From: Mastigias papua
Lineage: Eukaryota; Cnidaria; Scyphozoa; Rhizostomeae; Mastigiidae
NCBI GenBank assembly: GCA_964019165.1
Contig: OZ025281.1
Location: forward strand, 6,729,799 to 6,793,798
Direction of reading: 5' to 3'
DNA: 64,000 nt
Shown here: one piece after another, positions 20,475 through 31,040 of the stretch
Numbering within the stretch: the stretch's first letter is position 1
Layout: every line of letters starts with the position of its first letter
Notes under the pieces: generated by a model
What the model saw: the letters and a program-made list of their open reading frames with translations, nothing else
Database searches by the model: none
Told to the model about the DNA's origin: nothing
Made by a program: the position numbers and the translations under genes

Positions 20475-21638
20475 TGATTGCCTACCCTGCCACCCAAAAA
20501 ACAAACTTCTTCTTTACCATCGTTTTGTGTTATCGAAACTTTCTTGGCACTTGACCATTGCGGATCTTAGCAAGACATGGGCGGTCGAAAATTTAGACAG
20601 CGTAGTTTCTAGGTTTGTAAGGCAGTGGCTAGAATTACCTATATGCTCAACTTTCAGCTCTTTAATCTTAAATACATCTAGATACGGCATAAATCTTATC
20701 CTCCCTTCGGCAAAGTTTATTGAGTGCCAAACTATTATACGAAATGCCTTGAAGTCCTCACCAAATCCCGACATCAAATCACTTTGGGCGGATACAAGCT
20801 ATGGCACTAATCTTCAGTATGACCAGTTCCAGAATACTAAACAAGTTTTGAAGGCTGTACAGCACGAGCATGAAGATCGCATAAAAAATACACTCCTTTC
20901 TCAAGGCTTGGTTATCTCCTCTATTCTGAAATATTCATGTCAAAGAACAGCAAGCATTTGGTCAATTGTTCAACAAAACATGCCGAGAAATATCTTTAAT
21001 TTTTCTATAAAATATCTCAACAACACTTTACCTACTCGGAAAAATCTTTGCAAATGGTCCATTTCTCAGTCATCAGCATGTTCATTCTGCCTTCAATCAG
21101 AAACTCTGCAGCACATGGTATCAAGCTGTAATTGCTACCTCGAGAATGGCAGATATACTTGGCGCCACAACTCTGTCCTTCTTTTCCTTGCTAATACATT
21201 TTCATCTCTAAACCAAATCTCAGTATATGCCGATTTGCCCTCTTTTATGTCCCCATCTTTGATAACTGGCGACTCCCTTCGTCCTGATCTTCTTTTGCTC
21301 ACAGGCAAGAAAGTGCTCTACATTCTTGAACTCACACTGGGTTTTGAGACAAATATTCAGGCTAATAGCGTAAGGAAAGCCAATAAATTTACTCCACTAC
21401 TTCAAGACCTGTCCTCTTCCTATAATAAAGTTATTTTTATCAATGTCTCCATAGGTGCTCTCGGCGTTATGGCGCCTCCTGTGATTCCTTTCTTTCTGTA
21501 CTCCAAGATCTGAGTTTTGACAAAGTTACACAGCGAAGAATTATTATGAAAACAATTAATATTGCCATTAGGTCAACGTACTACATCTTCTGCCAAAGAA
21601 ATAAATCATGGAACAACCCTGAACTCCTGACCTTCTGA
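20475..21638 (+). pseudogene. B3 partial pol: post-RT region, CCHC finger, RLE (one frameshift)
   Basis: From about 20475 the frame matches B2: 'WHLTIADLSKTWAVENLDSV', 'MPRNIFNFSIKYLNNTLPT' and the finger 'CSFCLQSETLQHMVSSC'. RLE follows as 'DSLRPDLLLLTGKKVLY' with 'LELTLGFETN'. The frame is lost near 21470 (one base missing in the segment after 'IGALGV'). After it the C-terminus 'SVLQDLSFDKVTQR' to 'KSWNNPELLTF' is readable in another frame to the stop at about 21638. The long first frame runs 20527-21513. Confidence 0.8.
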
Positions 21639-21806
21639 ACATTCACTTCCGTTTCCTGCTATTATACCTTTGAGTTATGTTACATGTCAATTATTATTGT
21701 TATTATTTTTCATGTGCTTAGTACAAACTAGCCACTGGTACACTATCAATTATATGCGAGGTGTATTATTGTAAGTAACAGATATATACATATGAAGTTT
21801 AAAAAA
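20475..21806 (+). mobile_element. RLE non-LTR retrotransposon copy B3 (5'-truncated)
   Basis: Starts after the RT palm and ends GAAGTTTAAAAAA next to the (ATT)n run that is shared with the tail of minus-strand element E. Confidence 0.85.
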
Positions 21807-21828
21807 ATTATTATTATTATTATTATTA
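21807..21828. repeat. (ATT)n shared by two convergent element tails
   Basis: The 3' tail of plus-strand B3 and the 3' tail of minus-strand element E both end in this run, so the two elements are joined tail to tail. Confidence 0.9.
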
Positions 21829-21976
21829 ACGAATCTTTATACAGGATTTTTCTACAGTCATATCATATTTAGACTACGTACATATATATACTGTTATCAC
21901 AGAAGTTCTGTTAAATAAATCAAAAAAGAAGGAAAATAAATCTATGTGCCATAAGTCACAAGTAAGTGTTAAAATA

Positions 21977-23860
21977 CTAATTTAATTGCTTTTTAAAAGT
22001 TCTAAAGTCAGTTTCTTTCCTTGTGTTTTCGGGAAGTTCATTAAAAACTATAGCTCCTTGGTAATAGGTCGATTTCCGCGCTGCTTCCAACTTTATTTTA
22101 GGGATTTCTAATTTCGTTCCATTGCATCTTGCATTTGCCGTTATTTTTCGTCTCATGTAGTACTCCTTAAATTGACTACAAATATATTCATTATGTAGGC
22201 ACTTGTATACAAAAGTGCATAGCTGCTTCTTTTTGATGGATTCAGTTTTTGGTATTGTTTCGCTATTGCCAATTATCAATTGGGCTCTATCCTCAACTTT
22301 TTCGATTTTGCTCTTTATATGGGGTGGAGTTGAACCATAGAGTGACAGTGACCCATAAGTAAGAATAGGGACAATCATGGCCTGATATATCAGTTTGGTT
22401 GTTTTGGCATCCAAGAAACTTCGCATTTTTCTCAAAAGATGTACTCTCGAAGACGCCTTTTTTATTGTTGCAGCTAAATGTTGGGACATATTAAGAGATG
22501 CGGTTAATGTCAGTCCCAGGTATTTATAGTTTTGTGTGGCGGCGATAGGAGTAGAATTGTGGTACAGTTGTAATGTGCTATTATCCACTTTGTTTAGTCG
22601 TTGGCTTGTTGCGAACATCATCACCTCAGTTTTACCTTTCTGACAGTTGATTATAAGCTCATTTCCCGCAAGCCAGTTAGTCAGTGAGCTGAAATCTCCT
22701 CGACGCGTTTTTGAATTACATCAATATTTTTGTCAGCACAAACAATGACCGTGTCGTCAGCATACATTACTATACCGCAATGCAAGAGAGTTTCTACGGC
22801 ATCGTTGAAGTGCAGGAGGAATAAAAGAGGCCCTAATATGGATCCTTGTGGTACACCACAGTACATTGGATATAGGCCTGATGTCGTGCCTAGGAATGAT
22901 ACTTGCTGTTTTCTACCAAAAAGGTAACTAGTTAGCCACCGATACTCAGCTCCTGAGATACCATATGAAGGAGCTTATTGATAATGGAGGCGTGAGAGAT
23001 GGTATCGAACGATTTGCTCATGTCAATAAAAACTGCACCCGTTAGTTCTCCTTTATCCATATTTGTTCTTATTTGATCTGTAAAGAGTGTAGTTGCCTGT
23101 TCAGTGGAGCGGTTCCGGCGGAATCCACACTGCCTATCCGATATTAGATGGTTGTTTTCAAGATGGTCCATGAGTTGTTTATGTGCACACTTTTCAAAGA
23201 TTTTTAACAAAACCGGAAGAATACTGATAGGACGATAATTAACAAAACTGTCTTTTGCGCCTGATTTATATAACCGGTGTTATGCGGGCCATTTTATATT
23301 CATTTGGAAACATTCCTGTTTTCAAGGATAGATTTATTATGAATGTAATAGGTTTTGCAATAACATATGCTGTATCTTTTAGGTAGCAGGTTGGTATGTT
23401 ATCCACACCGTTTGCACATTTTCTCTTAAGCTTTCTTAGTTGTTTTAGGACGTCTTGCTCAGTCACTGTCTGAAACCGGAAACGTGGGGTCTTATTTACA
23501 CGAAGTTTACCGAATGTCCATGCAAAATTTGTTAATGGTAATGCTTTCTTCTTCAGTTTTAAGGCAATGGAGAAAAATTTGCAAAATTCCTCATTGATGG
23601 TTTTTTGTCATTGACGAGCTTTTCTCCAATCTTGAATGTTTTCGTTGAGGCTTTACAATTGAACGATTTGTATGGAAAAATTTCTTTAATTGTTTTCCAC
23701 AGCGAATCTGGTTTGAATCTGTTTTCCTGAAGTTTTGTATGGAAATAGGAGCGTTTAGATCGAATGAGCTCATTTTAACAAAGTTTCTTTTCCGACGATA
23801 TTCATTCCAAATCCTTTTGTAGTTTTGATCTTTGCGCTTTTCGTAATAGTTTATCACGTG
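21977..23860 (-). pseudogene. Element E reverse transcriptase region (multiple breaks)
   Basis: Consecutive minus-strand pieces: a linker 'NYKRIWNEYRRKRNFVK' (23591-23857); 'ANGVDNIPTCYLKD' and 'MARITPVI' (23266-23466); 'FEKCAHKQLMDHLENNHLI' with 'CGFRRNRSTEQA' and motif A 'AVFIDMSKSFDTISH' (22932-23210); motif B 'GVPQGSILGPLLFLLHFND' and catalytic 'VMYADDTVIV' (22681-22866); and a thumb/tail 'YKYLGLTLTASLNMSQHL' to 'GAIVFNELPENTRK' (21977-22624). The order and motifs are complete for a CR1/jockey-like RT, but stops and shifts separate every block. YADD is intact. Confidence 0.85.
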
Positions 23861-24017
23861 TATTCATATGCTGCTTGAGTTCGCTGTTTACCCATGGTGA
23901 TGGTTTCCCTTTAACTCTTTTTGAAATGAAGGGGGCATGTCGATTAAGTGTGTTAAGTAGGATTTGTTCTAAGCATTTGTAGGCAGAATCGGCTGTCTGT
24001 TGATTATACAGTTTCTT

Positions 24018-25072
24018 CTAATCGGCATTTAGCAGTTCTCTATTTATAGAATCTACGCAGTAATTTGAAAAATTACGGCAAATAATAGTTTCGGGTTGGT
24101 ATTTAACTGAATTGATTTTCCGCGTACAGGCAGTTAAATTATGGTCATTTAGGCCGGCAGAAATATTGGAGCTTCCACTGATATTTAACGGATTGTTCGT
24201 TAGAATAATATCTATTAAGGTAGAGGTTGTTGCAGTTACGCGTGTGGCAGTTTTCAGCAATTCTGTAAAGCCATTTGTGGTAAAGATGTCTTTAATTTCT
24301 TTATGGTCATTGTCATGTAGATAGCTGCAATTCAGGTCTCCCATGATAATCGTCTCTTGTTTTCCCTGTTAATCTTTTCAATTGTTTCCAATAGCTTTGT
24401 TGTGAAGTGTTTTGACAAGTGGTTGGAGGAATCCGGAGGCTTATAAATGATGCCAAATATGAATGATTTACTAGATTTTGGAAAGTTTTCAATCCAGATT
24501 CCTTCGATATCAGTGTCATCCAAATCTTGCCTGATATTAAAGATCATGCCGTTCCATATATAAGCACCAACACAACCACCATTTCCATTTGTTCTGCCTC
24601 TTTTAACAAACCCGTATCCCTGGATGTTACAATCCACCGCTGCTGTGTCTGCCATGAATAGCTCTGTGAGAGAAAAGATGTCGATCTTCTTGTTTTGGAT
24701 TAATATCTCTCTGATCTCGTCATGCTTCCCTTGTAGGCCACACACATTTTGATGAAAAAATTTCAAGCCCTTTTCGTTACATATAGCCTTGATCTCTTGC
24801 ATCGCATAAGAGCTGTTTGGCCCTGGGCACCTTTCTATGTCTCCGCACAAGATCAATAGCAGATAAATCAAACTCCGTCTTTGAAACGATACCACCAATC
24901 TACGTTTGGCAGTAGCAGCTAGCAACGGCAGATATTGTAGCTCTGTTAAGTCATTACTTGCCCCGTTGATCGTAATACTCATACCATCGGGCCCGTAGTA
25001 GTAAACCTTTTTGATACATAAGCTAGAGCAGATCATCACAGCAATTAAAAACACGTCCAACCATCGCGCCAT
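24018..25072 (-). pseudogene. Element E endonuclease region with degenerate 2A-like motif
   Basis: The ORF opens at ATG 25072 with a hydrophobic segment (VFLIAVMICSSLC). Near residues 75-88 it reads 'LLILCGDIERCPGP', which is the D-x-E-x-N-P-G-P 2A pattern with the key Asn replaced by Cys. The APE endonuclease follows: 'KFFHQNVCGLQGKHDEI', 'DIFSLTELFM' (metal-binding Glu), 'CVGAYIW' and 'FIFGIIYKPPDS'. A frameshift near 24360 moves it to the frame 24018-24344, which has 'MGDLNCSYL' and 'STLIDIILTN' and the C-terminal His as 'GLNDHNLT'. The domain is recognisable in full but broken. Confidence 0.8.
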
Positions 25073-25287
25073 CTTAATTCTTGCATCCGTAGGACCCTGT
25101 TTGCATTTTGTGGTTGGCAGTGAGGGACTCTCATGACTAGGCTACACGTCACTACTTAAGTCGAATCAGTTACTTGTACTGTATCTGAAAACCCTAAAGT
25201 CTACGAATTGATTTGGTTCGAAATAACTGCACGGTACATAAATTAAATCTCGGTGCTGGATAAGGGCCTCCACTTTGTTGGTGTTTG

Positions 25288-25296
25288 CTTCCTTTT
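25288..25296. repeat. Target duplication CTTCCTTTT, left
   Basis: Nine bases repeated exactly at 27546-27554 on the other side of the long-TIR element. Confidence 0.85.
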
Positions 25297-25568
25297 AGCA
25301 TAGCCGCCAAATGTTTGATTGGTTGAGGGCTCTGGCAGATTCTATTTTCTCCCAACCAATTTGACCAATCAGTAAGCAGGATTGTGACTACACGTGAGCT
25401 CCACAGCTAAGTTTAGGCCTGTTTTCGGCGTTTTGCATGTTTTTACCACCCTACCTACAAAAAGCATTGCACGCCCGAGGAGTGCGATTTTATCGCTGAT
25501 TTTTTGTCCAACTGGTCTTCATACATTGTTATTTAACCTATATTGGCACCGCCGTGCGATCTCAAAGG
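25297..25568 (+). repeat. Left terminal inverted repeat (272 bp)
   Basis: Reverse complement of 27273-27545 with only scattered differences; the match stops at ...GATCTCAAAGG. Confidence 0.93.
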
Positions 25569-25869
25569 GGAGGGGAACAGGACCCCTCCAAATATTGAGA
25601 ATTTTTTGCATTTCATTTGTTCAATATTTATCCACGGCTCTCTATCAGCGATAATATATTTTGATGTAGATTAAAATACATAAGCATGCTACAATAGATC
25701 AGCGATAATACATAGTGATATAAATTAAAAATTAAAATACATAAGCATATTAAAATAAATTAAAATAAAACTTAAATAGTGAAGACTACTATATACGACT
25801 TAAAAGTAAATAAATGCTGCTCTTCCTAGAGACCGTGCTTTTGGGAAGTTGCTAGTTGCTAGTGTAGTA

Positions 25870-26585
25870 AGTACGCTTTTAGTTCTCGCTTGAACGCGGA
25901 AATTGTGAGACTATCTCATCCGACAATTAAGCGACAGAATAGTGAAAACTTCTTTTGGAAAATTCTAGGTTTTGCTTTGGGATGTTGTTATCATGACAGT
26001 GTCTTGTCTCATATGCAGATATCTGAGATCTCATGGTGAGCTTTCCATAAAGACTGCTAGGACATAAGTTATTCAATATCTTATATGTAATTACGGCCTT
26101 GTTGTATTTAGCAAGGTTAAGGGCTGATATTCAATTGCACACCCTCTCGTCCTTTGAATATGCATTTTCAATAAGCTTACGAGCTCTATCTTCATCTAGT
26201 TTTGTACCTAATAGGCTACCTCATAGTTCGTTTCCATATCTTAGATTAGATTCAACGAGGGATCTGTAGATCTGCTCAAGCTTGGTTTCAGGTAAAATAT
26301 CTGCTAGTTTGCGAATTGAGGGTAGCCCACATTTAATTTTGTCCTTGAGACTTTGTATTGTTCAGTGCAAGTTAAATTTTCATTAACCGCTAGCCCAAGA
26401 TATTCTACTTTCTGAATCCTTATCGAATCATCGCCTATCTTTAATTGCACCGGTTGCTGGATACTATTGAGTTGCCATTTATGACCCACGATCAGGAATT
26501 CGGATTTGCTAGCGTCAAGACTAAGTTTATTGCTTCACATCCACTCTGAGGTATTGGCTAATTCCTGAGAAAATGGCATTACCTA
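25870..26585 (-). pseudogene. Non-LTR RT C-terminal relic nested in the DNA transposon
   Basis: On the minus strand, 'SKSEFLIVGHKWQLNSIQ' is followed by 'VEYLGLAVNENLTCTEQY' and, in shifted frames, 'LPETKLEQIYRSLVESNLRY' with 'GNELWGSL'. This is the region after the catalytic box of APE-type non-LTR RTs (the 'T..v..LGv.lD..L.W..h' and 'l...y..l.es.l.YG...WG' motifs). The upstream RT is absent and stops are frequent. It presumably inserted into the transposon, or was captured by it. Confidence 0.65.
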
Positions 26586-27026
26586 AATGTCTCTAAAGCA
26601 GTGTTATTTATGAGTAAATTGTTGAAAGCATTACCGAAAAGCTTGTTATTTCATTTAAATTAGTTCACTTACCTATATTCACTGTCACAAAAACAAATTC
26701 TGTACTGGGATTGGGATATGCAGTGCATGTAGATAACGACAACTTTCATTCATAAATCAAGTCACAATCTTGCTTTGGGCAAAGCCACTTCTTACTCCTC
26801 TATGTGCAATGTGTTTTGCTGTTCTCAATACCAACTTCTTTATCTCAAGAGTATCAAAATGAATCGCTCAGTCCGTTTAAGCAGTCATTGCCAAAGACCT
26901 ACTTTCATTCTGCGATGCGATCAACACCTTTTAAACTTATTGCAAGACGAAACTGACGACTACACTTGCGCAGTCTAGGACTGGAGACTAAAACTCATTC
27001 AAAAACGGCGGGAAAATTTTAAGAGT

Positions 27027-27308
27027 GTGCGCTTTCGTAACATTTATGTAATAGTTCACGTTTTTCAAAACAAATTCGGAATGCCTAGAGGAAAAAAGAA
27101 ATTATGCTCGAACATACTTCGTTACAAATGGAATTGTTCTTCTCCAGTTTTACTCAATCTGAAAGATAAACTTGGACTTGCAAATGTTTTCTCCAAAGCA
27201 ATCATATACAGTAAAGCCAAACATGGCCTAGTCTGCACCGACTGTTTTTTGACATGTCTTTTCAAACGATATCCTTTGAGATCGCACGGCGGTGTCAATA
27301 TAGGTTAA
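27027..27308 (+). CDS. Unrecognised 93-codon ORF at the right TIR
   Basis: The ORF runs from inside the DNA transposon into its right TIR. It is basic, with 'MPRGKKKLCSNILRYKWNC' and a Cys pair 'CTDCFLTC' near the end. I know no such family. The last third is TIR sequence, which argues against a conserved protein. It could be a remnant of the transposase exon. Confidence 0.15.
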   Translation: MRFRNIYVIVHVFQNKFGMPRGKKKLCSNILRYKWNCSSPVLLNLKDKLGLANVFSKAIIYSKAKHGLVCTDCFLTCLFKRYPLRSHGGVNIG

Positions 27309-27545
27309 ATAACAATGTATGAAGACCAGTTGGACAAACAATCAGCGATAAAATCGCACTCCTCGGGCGTGCAATGTTTTTTGTAGGAAGGGTGGTAAAA
27401 ACATGCAAAAACGCCGAAAACAGGCCTAAACTTAGCTGTGGAGCTCACGTGTAGTCACAATCCTGCTTACTGATTGGTCAAATTGGTTGGGAGAAAATAG
27501 AATCTGCCAGAGCCCTCAACCAATCAAACATTTGGCGGCTATGCT
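27273..27545 (-). repeat. Right terminal inverted repeat (273 bp)
   Basis: Inverse of 25297-25568, starting CCTTTGAGATCGC and ending GGCGGCTATGCT, followed by the CTTCCTTTT duplication at 27546-27554. Confidence 0.93.
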
Positions 27546-27554
27546 CTTCCTTTT

Positions 27555-28855
27555 AGCCTCACTGACCAATGCGTAGTGTGTTAACAGAATCACTATGGGA
27601 GTCGATAGTATTAAACACTGTTTATCGTGTAGTTGGCATGTACACAAGCATAATAGACCATTCTTCTAAGGATAATGATTGCCATGATATGTTTTGCATC
27701 ACTGTCACGCGATATGTTTCGTTACAGTAGCAAATAAATTGGAGCTCTTAGATCTAGTTGTTCTGTGCGGTCTGTTGATCGAATTGACAATGTACATTTC
27801 AAGCCTATTTAGATACAGACTGTTGTATATTTGAAAATGATTCGCTATTCTGAATTTTGAGCTAAAAGCAGATAAGCAGAACCATCACTTCAGGTACTGA
27901 GCATCGTCCAGATCTTGTGATGAATTGTTGCAACAGGGCTGGTAGATTTTGTAGCACATAAGTGTGACTGATGATCAAACATCTCGCTCAATAATTTCAT
28001 TGCATAAAGCCTATTTCTACAATGACCACGCCCACCACACCCACCACACCCACCACGCCCACACTCGTGATGTTCAGCCCCTGTCAGATTTTAATCTGAA
28101 TCCGTCACTGACCTGTGAGTTGACGAACACCTTCTGCAACAAGTGACGTGTGTTGAATAGCTTCGTCATCGAAAATGAATTCTGTGAAGCAATAAGTGCA
28201 TCTGAAAATATAAAATATCACGGAACATTTTGTCTGCGCCCAGTTGCGCATTGTCTGCCTTCCATGATGACCGATGTCCTTACAGCTTCGTTATTACATG
28301 ACCATTTTTCAACATAATATAATAGCTGCTATTGTTTCTATTGTTGTTGAAAGCAATAGGTTTCCCACAGTCATATTCTAACCAGTCATACCGTAAATCC
28401 TCGATTAGGCCCCACCTCCGAATAAGCCGTATACCTCCGAATAAGCCGTATGCATGCAAGCAAGTATGCAAGTGTTTTCTGTAGTGATTTTTCAAAACGT
28501 TGGTGCCAAAGGTAAACTTCTGCAAGGGCATTGAAAGAATTCATGTCTGTGGAGAAGGGACATATTCCACGATTTTGATAGAGCTGATGTTTACAAATTA
28601 TCAAACACTTGTTCTGCACTTTGTGCTGTTGGCAATATGAAGGAGGACTGCTAGTTTACCCCTCTATGGTTCGTGTACAAGATAGCGTAAACATGACTGT
28701 AGTGAAATGACGGAGGCAGTCACCCGGGTGAGTGATTATTCATCTATAATTCAGCACCCCTCTCTAAAAGTGGCAGACTTTATTGCACATTCATGATGTA
28801 CAGAATGATAGCTTTCATATGGTATATAAACTATGAATTATTAGTGATTCTTCGT
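27555..28855. other. Intergenic with a short tandem repeat and transposon-end-like motifs
   Basis: No gene supported. Between about 28022 and 28066 the sequence is a short tandem repeat of CCACCACACC-like units. At about 28098-28113 CTGAATCCGTCACTG resembles an hAT-type end. At 28390-28450 two copies of CTCCGAATAAGCCGTAT occur about 18 bp apart, a motif style often seen at DNA transposon ends. Confidence 0.35.
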
Positions 28856-29500
28856 CTAGGTATTCCAGAAATTAAGACCAATGCTAATATTCCTGTATAT
28901 GTGCATGTTTGCTTCAGATTTAAATGAATTTTGATCACGTTGTGTCTCATATATACCCAGAATCTCCCCAACCTGGGTGAGTGTCTTGAAACTTTGAGAT
29001 GTGTATATCTGGTAGTTGTGAGTTAATTCTAGACTTTTCAGCAAAAAATAACTATTTCTCTTCCAACTCCACAGTAAATTTTTCCTTCCTTATCTGCTGT
29101 CCTCTGTCAACTTCCTTCGCTTCTTCACTTTCATTGCTGTTTCGAACTTCTGCGTTCTGTCCATGTCTATTTTCCTGCAGTTCTCAGATTCAATTTTTCA
29201 GTGGCATCCTCAAATTATTCTAAATCCTGACCCGTCTCAATTTTCCAGTTTTCAATCACTTCCTCACTTTCTTCTTGATCTAAGTACAGGCCTTGAATAT
29301 CAACAGTCAAGTTGTAAATCCCTTCCAGTTTTGTTTTTAAATGCGAGTAATAACATTGCAATTTATTCATTTTCCCTACACTTATTATTTCTCCCGACGC
29401 TCTATCAAAATACTCAAGCTTTCTTGTCAGGGAACTTAGCAATACCTATTTCCTTTCAAGTCCCGCTTATGCTGTGTCGCTGTCTACATACAATAGTTGA
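28856..29500 (-). pseudogene. Possible gag-like retroelement remnant
   Basis: On the minus strand a charged, coiled-coil-like stretch (29215-29442: 'KTKLEGIYNLTVDIQGLYLD' and 'EESEEVIENWKIE') is followed in other frames by 'SQLPDIHISKFQ'. That resembles the boundary between the coil and the 'LPkl.i.kF.G....w..F' start of BEL/Pao-type gag proteins. There is no downstream protease or RT. Similarity is at motif level only, so the assignment is weak. Confidence 0.25.
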
Positions 29501-30237
29501 CTGACACAATATGTAAACACATGTAACGAAGAGCTATTGGTTAATCACAAATCCACACTTTACAGCAGAAAAACACAAAAATGGAGTAGATGACTATAAC
29601 AAGAGAGCCATGAAGAATACATAATAGATAGACGGAAAAAAGCGGCATATAAGCGAGTAAAGTAAGACGTCTCAATACCGATTCCTTTCACAAGTTCTTT
29701 TCCGCATGAGTTACGTCAAAACTCGTAGACTCGAGTCTCCCTTCTCTTTCACTCTCAAATCCATTACTAAAAGCTGGTATGTAGTGTCTATCAAAGTGAT
29801 GAATTTCACACTTCATAGAGAACAGCAGGAAATAATCTGCAGAACAGAGCAAAAAGGTCCAAGCAATTGCTTACACAGTAGCCAAATCTTCCCGTTCCAT
29901 TCAGCTCCGTTGTAAGGTTTACCTTCATCTGATGCCTAGAGACACTTAATCCAGAATTGTACACCGACAGTCTCTTATGTCTGCTAATCATCATATGTAA
30001 AGAAATGAACGATATGAACACTATTTCATTACTACGTAAACTTTTACATTCTAAAAGAAACAAAGAGAAACGCTGGAAAAGAGTTTCTGCCCTAAGTTCA
30101 CATGACGTTTTCCGTTATTATAGGCTTCAAGGGAGACAACGTGGGATCTGTATACTATAACTAGAGTACAATATAAAACTAGTACTGATATTACTGTGAT
30201 CAACTGTCGTAATACTTCACTCCTCCAACAAGTCATT
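29501..30237. other. Sequence downstream of the putative helicase stop codon
   Basis: No ORF or repeat recognised. If the exon at 30238-30422 is real, part of this is its 3' UTR on the minus strand. A possible polyadenylation signal AATAAA on that strand lies at about 29349-29354, roughly 0.9 kb downstream. Confidence 0.25.
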
Positions 30238-30422
30238 TCAGAACATAAATCCGTAGTCATAATCAGAATCACGTCTTCCGCGACCTCGCCCTCGTCTTGG
30301 GCCGCTATGTCTTCTATACGAATAAATGCCTGGTCGCGCCCTTCCAAAGCTTCTTCCTGTATCTTCAGCTACGTTAGATCGTCCTCTGACACTAGCACGT
30401 CCCATAGAGGATTCCATGTCAC
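30238..30422 (-). CDS. Putative last exon of the host DEAD-box helicase gene (RG-rich C-terminus)
   Basis: On the minus strand, TTTTTCCCATTTAG is a good acceptor followed by an open frame starting at phase 1. It begins 'GDMESSMGRASVRGRSN', continues 'FGRARPGIYSYRRHSG', then 'PRRGRGRGRRDSDYDYGFMF', and stops with TGA at 30238-30240. RG repeats are common RNA-binding tails of RNA helicases and hnRNPs. The exon at 33221-33384 ends in phase 1 with CAAG/GTAGAT, so joining them keeps the frame and creates Gly. The RG tail alone does not identify the protein; linking it to the helicase is inference. Confidence 0.4.
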
Positions 30423-31040
30423 CTAAATGGGAAAAATTGAAGACATTGAGCTATAAGGGGAGGACGTAGCACAAGTTAGAATGGCACCGCAGGAGGCAAC
30501 GAACGGATTGAAAGAACCAATACTTAAATGCAAAACAAAAGTATAGCTCACTGGGGAAAATGCAGAAACAGAGATTGACTTCATTAATAATTCCAGTAGA
30601 AACTGGTAGGATATACCCTTACACTGGTGCTATTTGTTCTTTCGCTCAACCTATTCTAGTTTCTACTTAGAAAACAAAATGGCTTAAAGTAGAGAGATGA
30701 GTTAGGAGAAACCTTTAGTCATCTATCTTCATGGGCAGACAAAGTGTGTGGTTTCGGGGCTACTTTTGACAGAATTCTGCAAAGGCGAAATTTTCATGGC
30801 CATGCACATCTTAATTTTTGGAGACTGTGTAGAGTGCTCAATTCATTTCTTATTCTCCTTCTGGTCTAATTTATGTGGTATGTCTCTGAACACAAATTTT
30901 CGTGATACGAAATAGAGCCGTTGGGGAGAGCATTCCCTCAGCCCTCTTGGATCCGCGGTTGAGACGAACCTACTCCTCAATATGTAGCATTATTTACTAA
31001 TGCCATAGGTATAAACTTGGAGAATCGAAATGTGCATGTC
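30423..31040. other. Putative intron sequence, no feature
   Basis: Lies between the acceptor of the RG-rich exon and a non-LTR relic. Nothing recognised. Confidence 0.35.

Larger units (their letters stand above)
21829..25075 (-). mobile_element. APE-type non-LTR retrotransposon E, near full length, decayed
   Basis: The minus strand reads an ORF start with a hydrophobic N-terminus and 2A-like motif, an apurinic-endonuclease-like domain, a reverse transcriptase, and a 3' UTR ending TTCGTTAATAATAAT. The style (EN followed by a jockey/CR1-like RT with 'YADDT') places it outside the RLE families. Exact 5' end unknown; the next landmark is the DNA transposon duplication at 25288. Confidence 0.8.
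25297..27545. mobile_element. DNA transposon with long terminal inverted repeats (Mutator-like by structure)
   Basis: A 2249-bp unit whose ends (AGCATAGCCGCCAAATG ... and its inverse) are inverted repeats of about 272 bp, flanked by 9-bp direct repeats CTTCCTTTT. Long TIRs with a 9-bp duplication are typical of Mutator-like elements; other superfamilies with 8-9 bp duplications cannot be excluded. No transposase was recognised inside. The interior holds a nested RT relic and a 93-codon ORF of unknown origin, so this is a non-autonomous copy. Confidence 0.85.

Noticed and set aside
22681..22866. Host telomerase or bacterial-type RT as the source of the RT motifs
   Set aside because: Motif order and the attached APE or RLE domains place all RT sequences in non-LTR or Ty3/gypsy elements.
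28020..28070. CRISPR-like or coding repeat at the CCACCACACC run
   Set aside because: It is a simple short tandem repeat in a eukaryotic context with no spacers.
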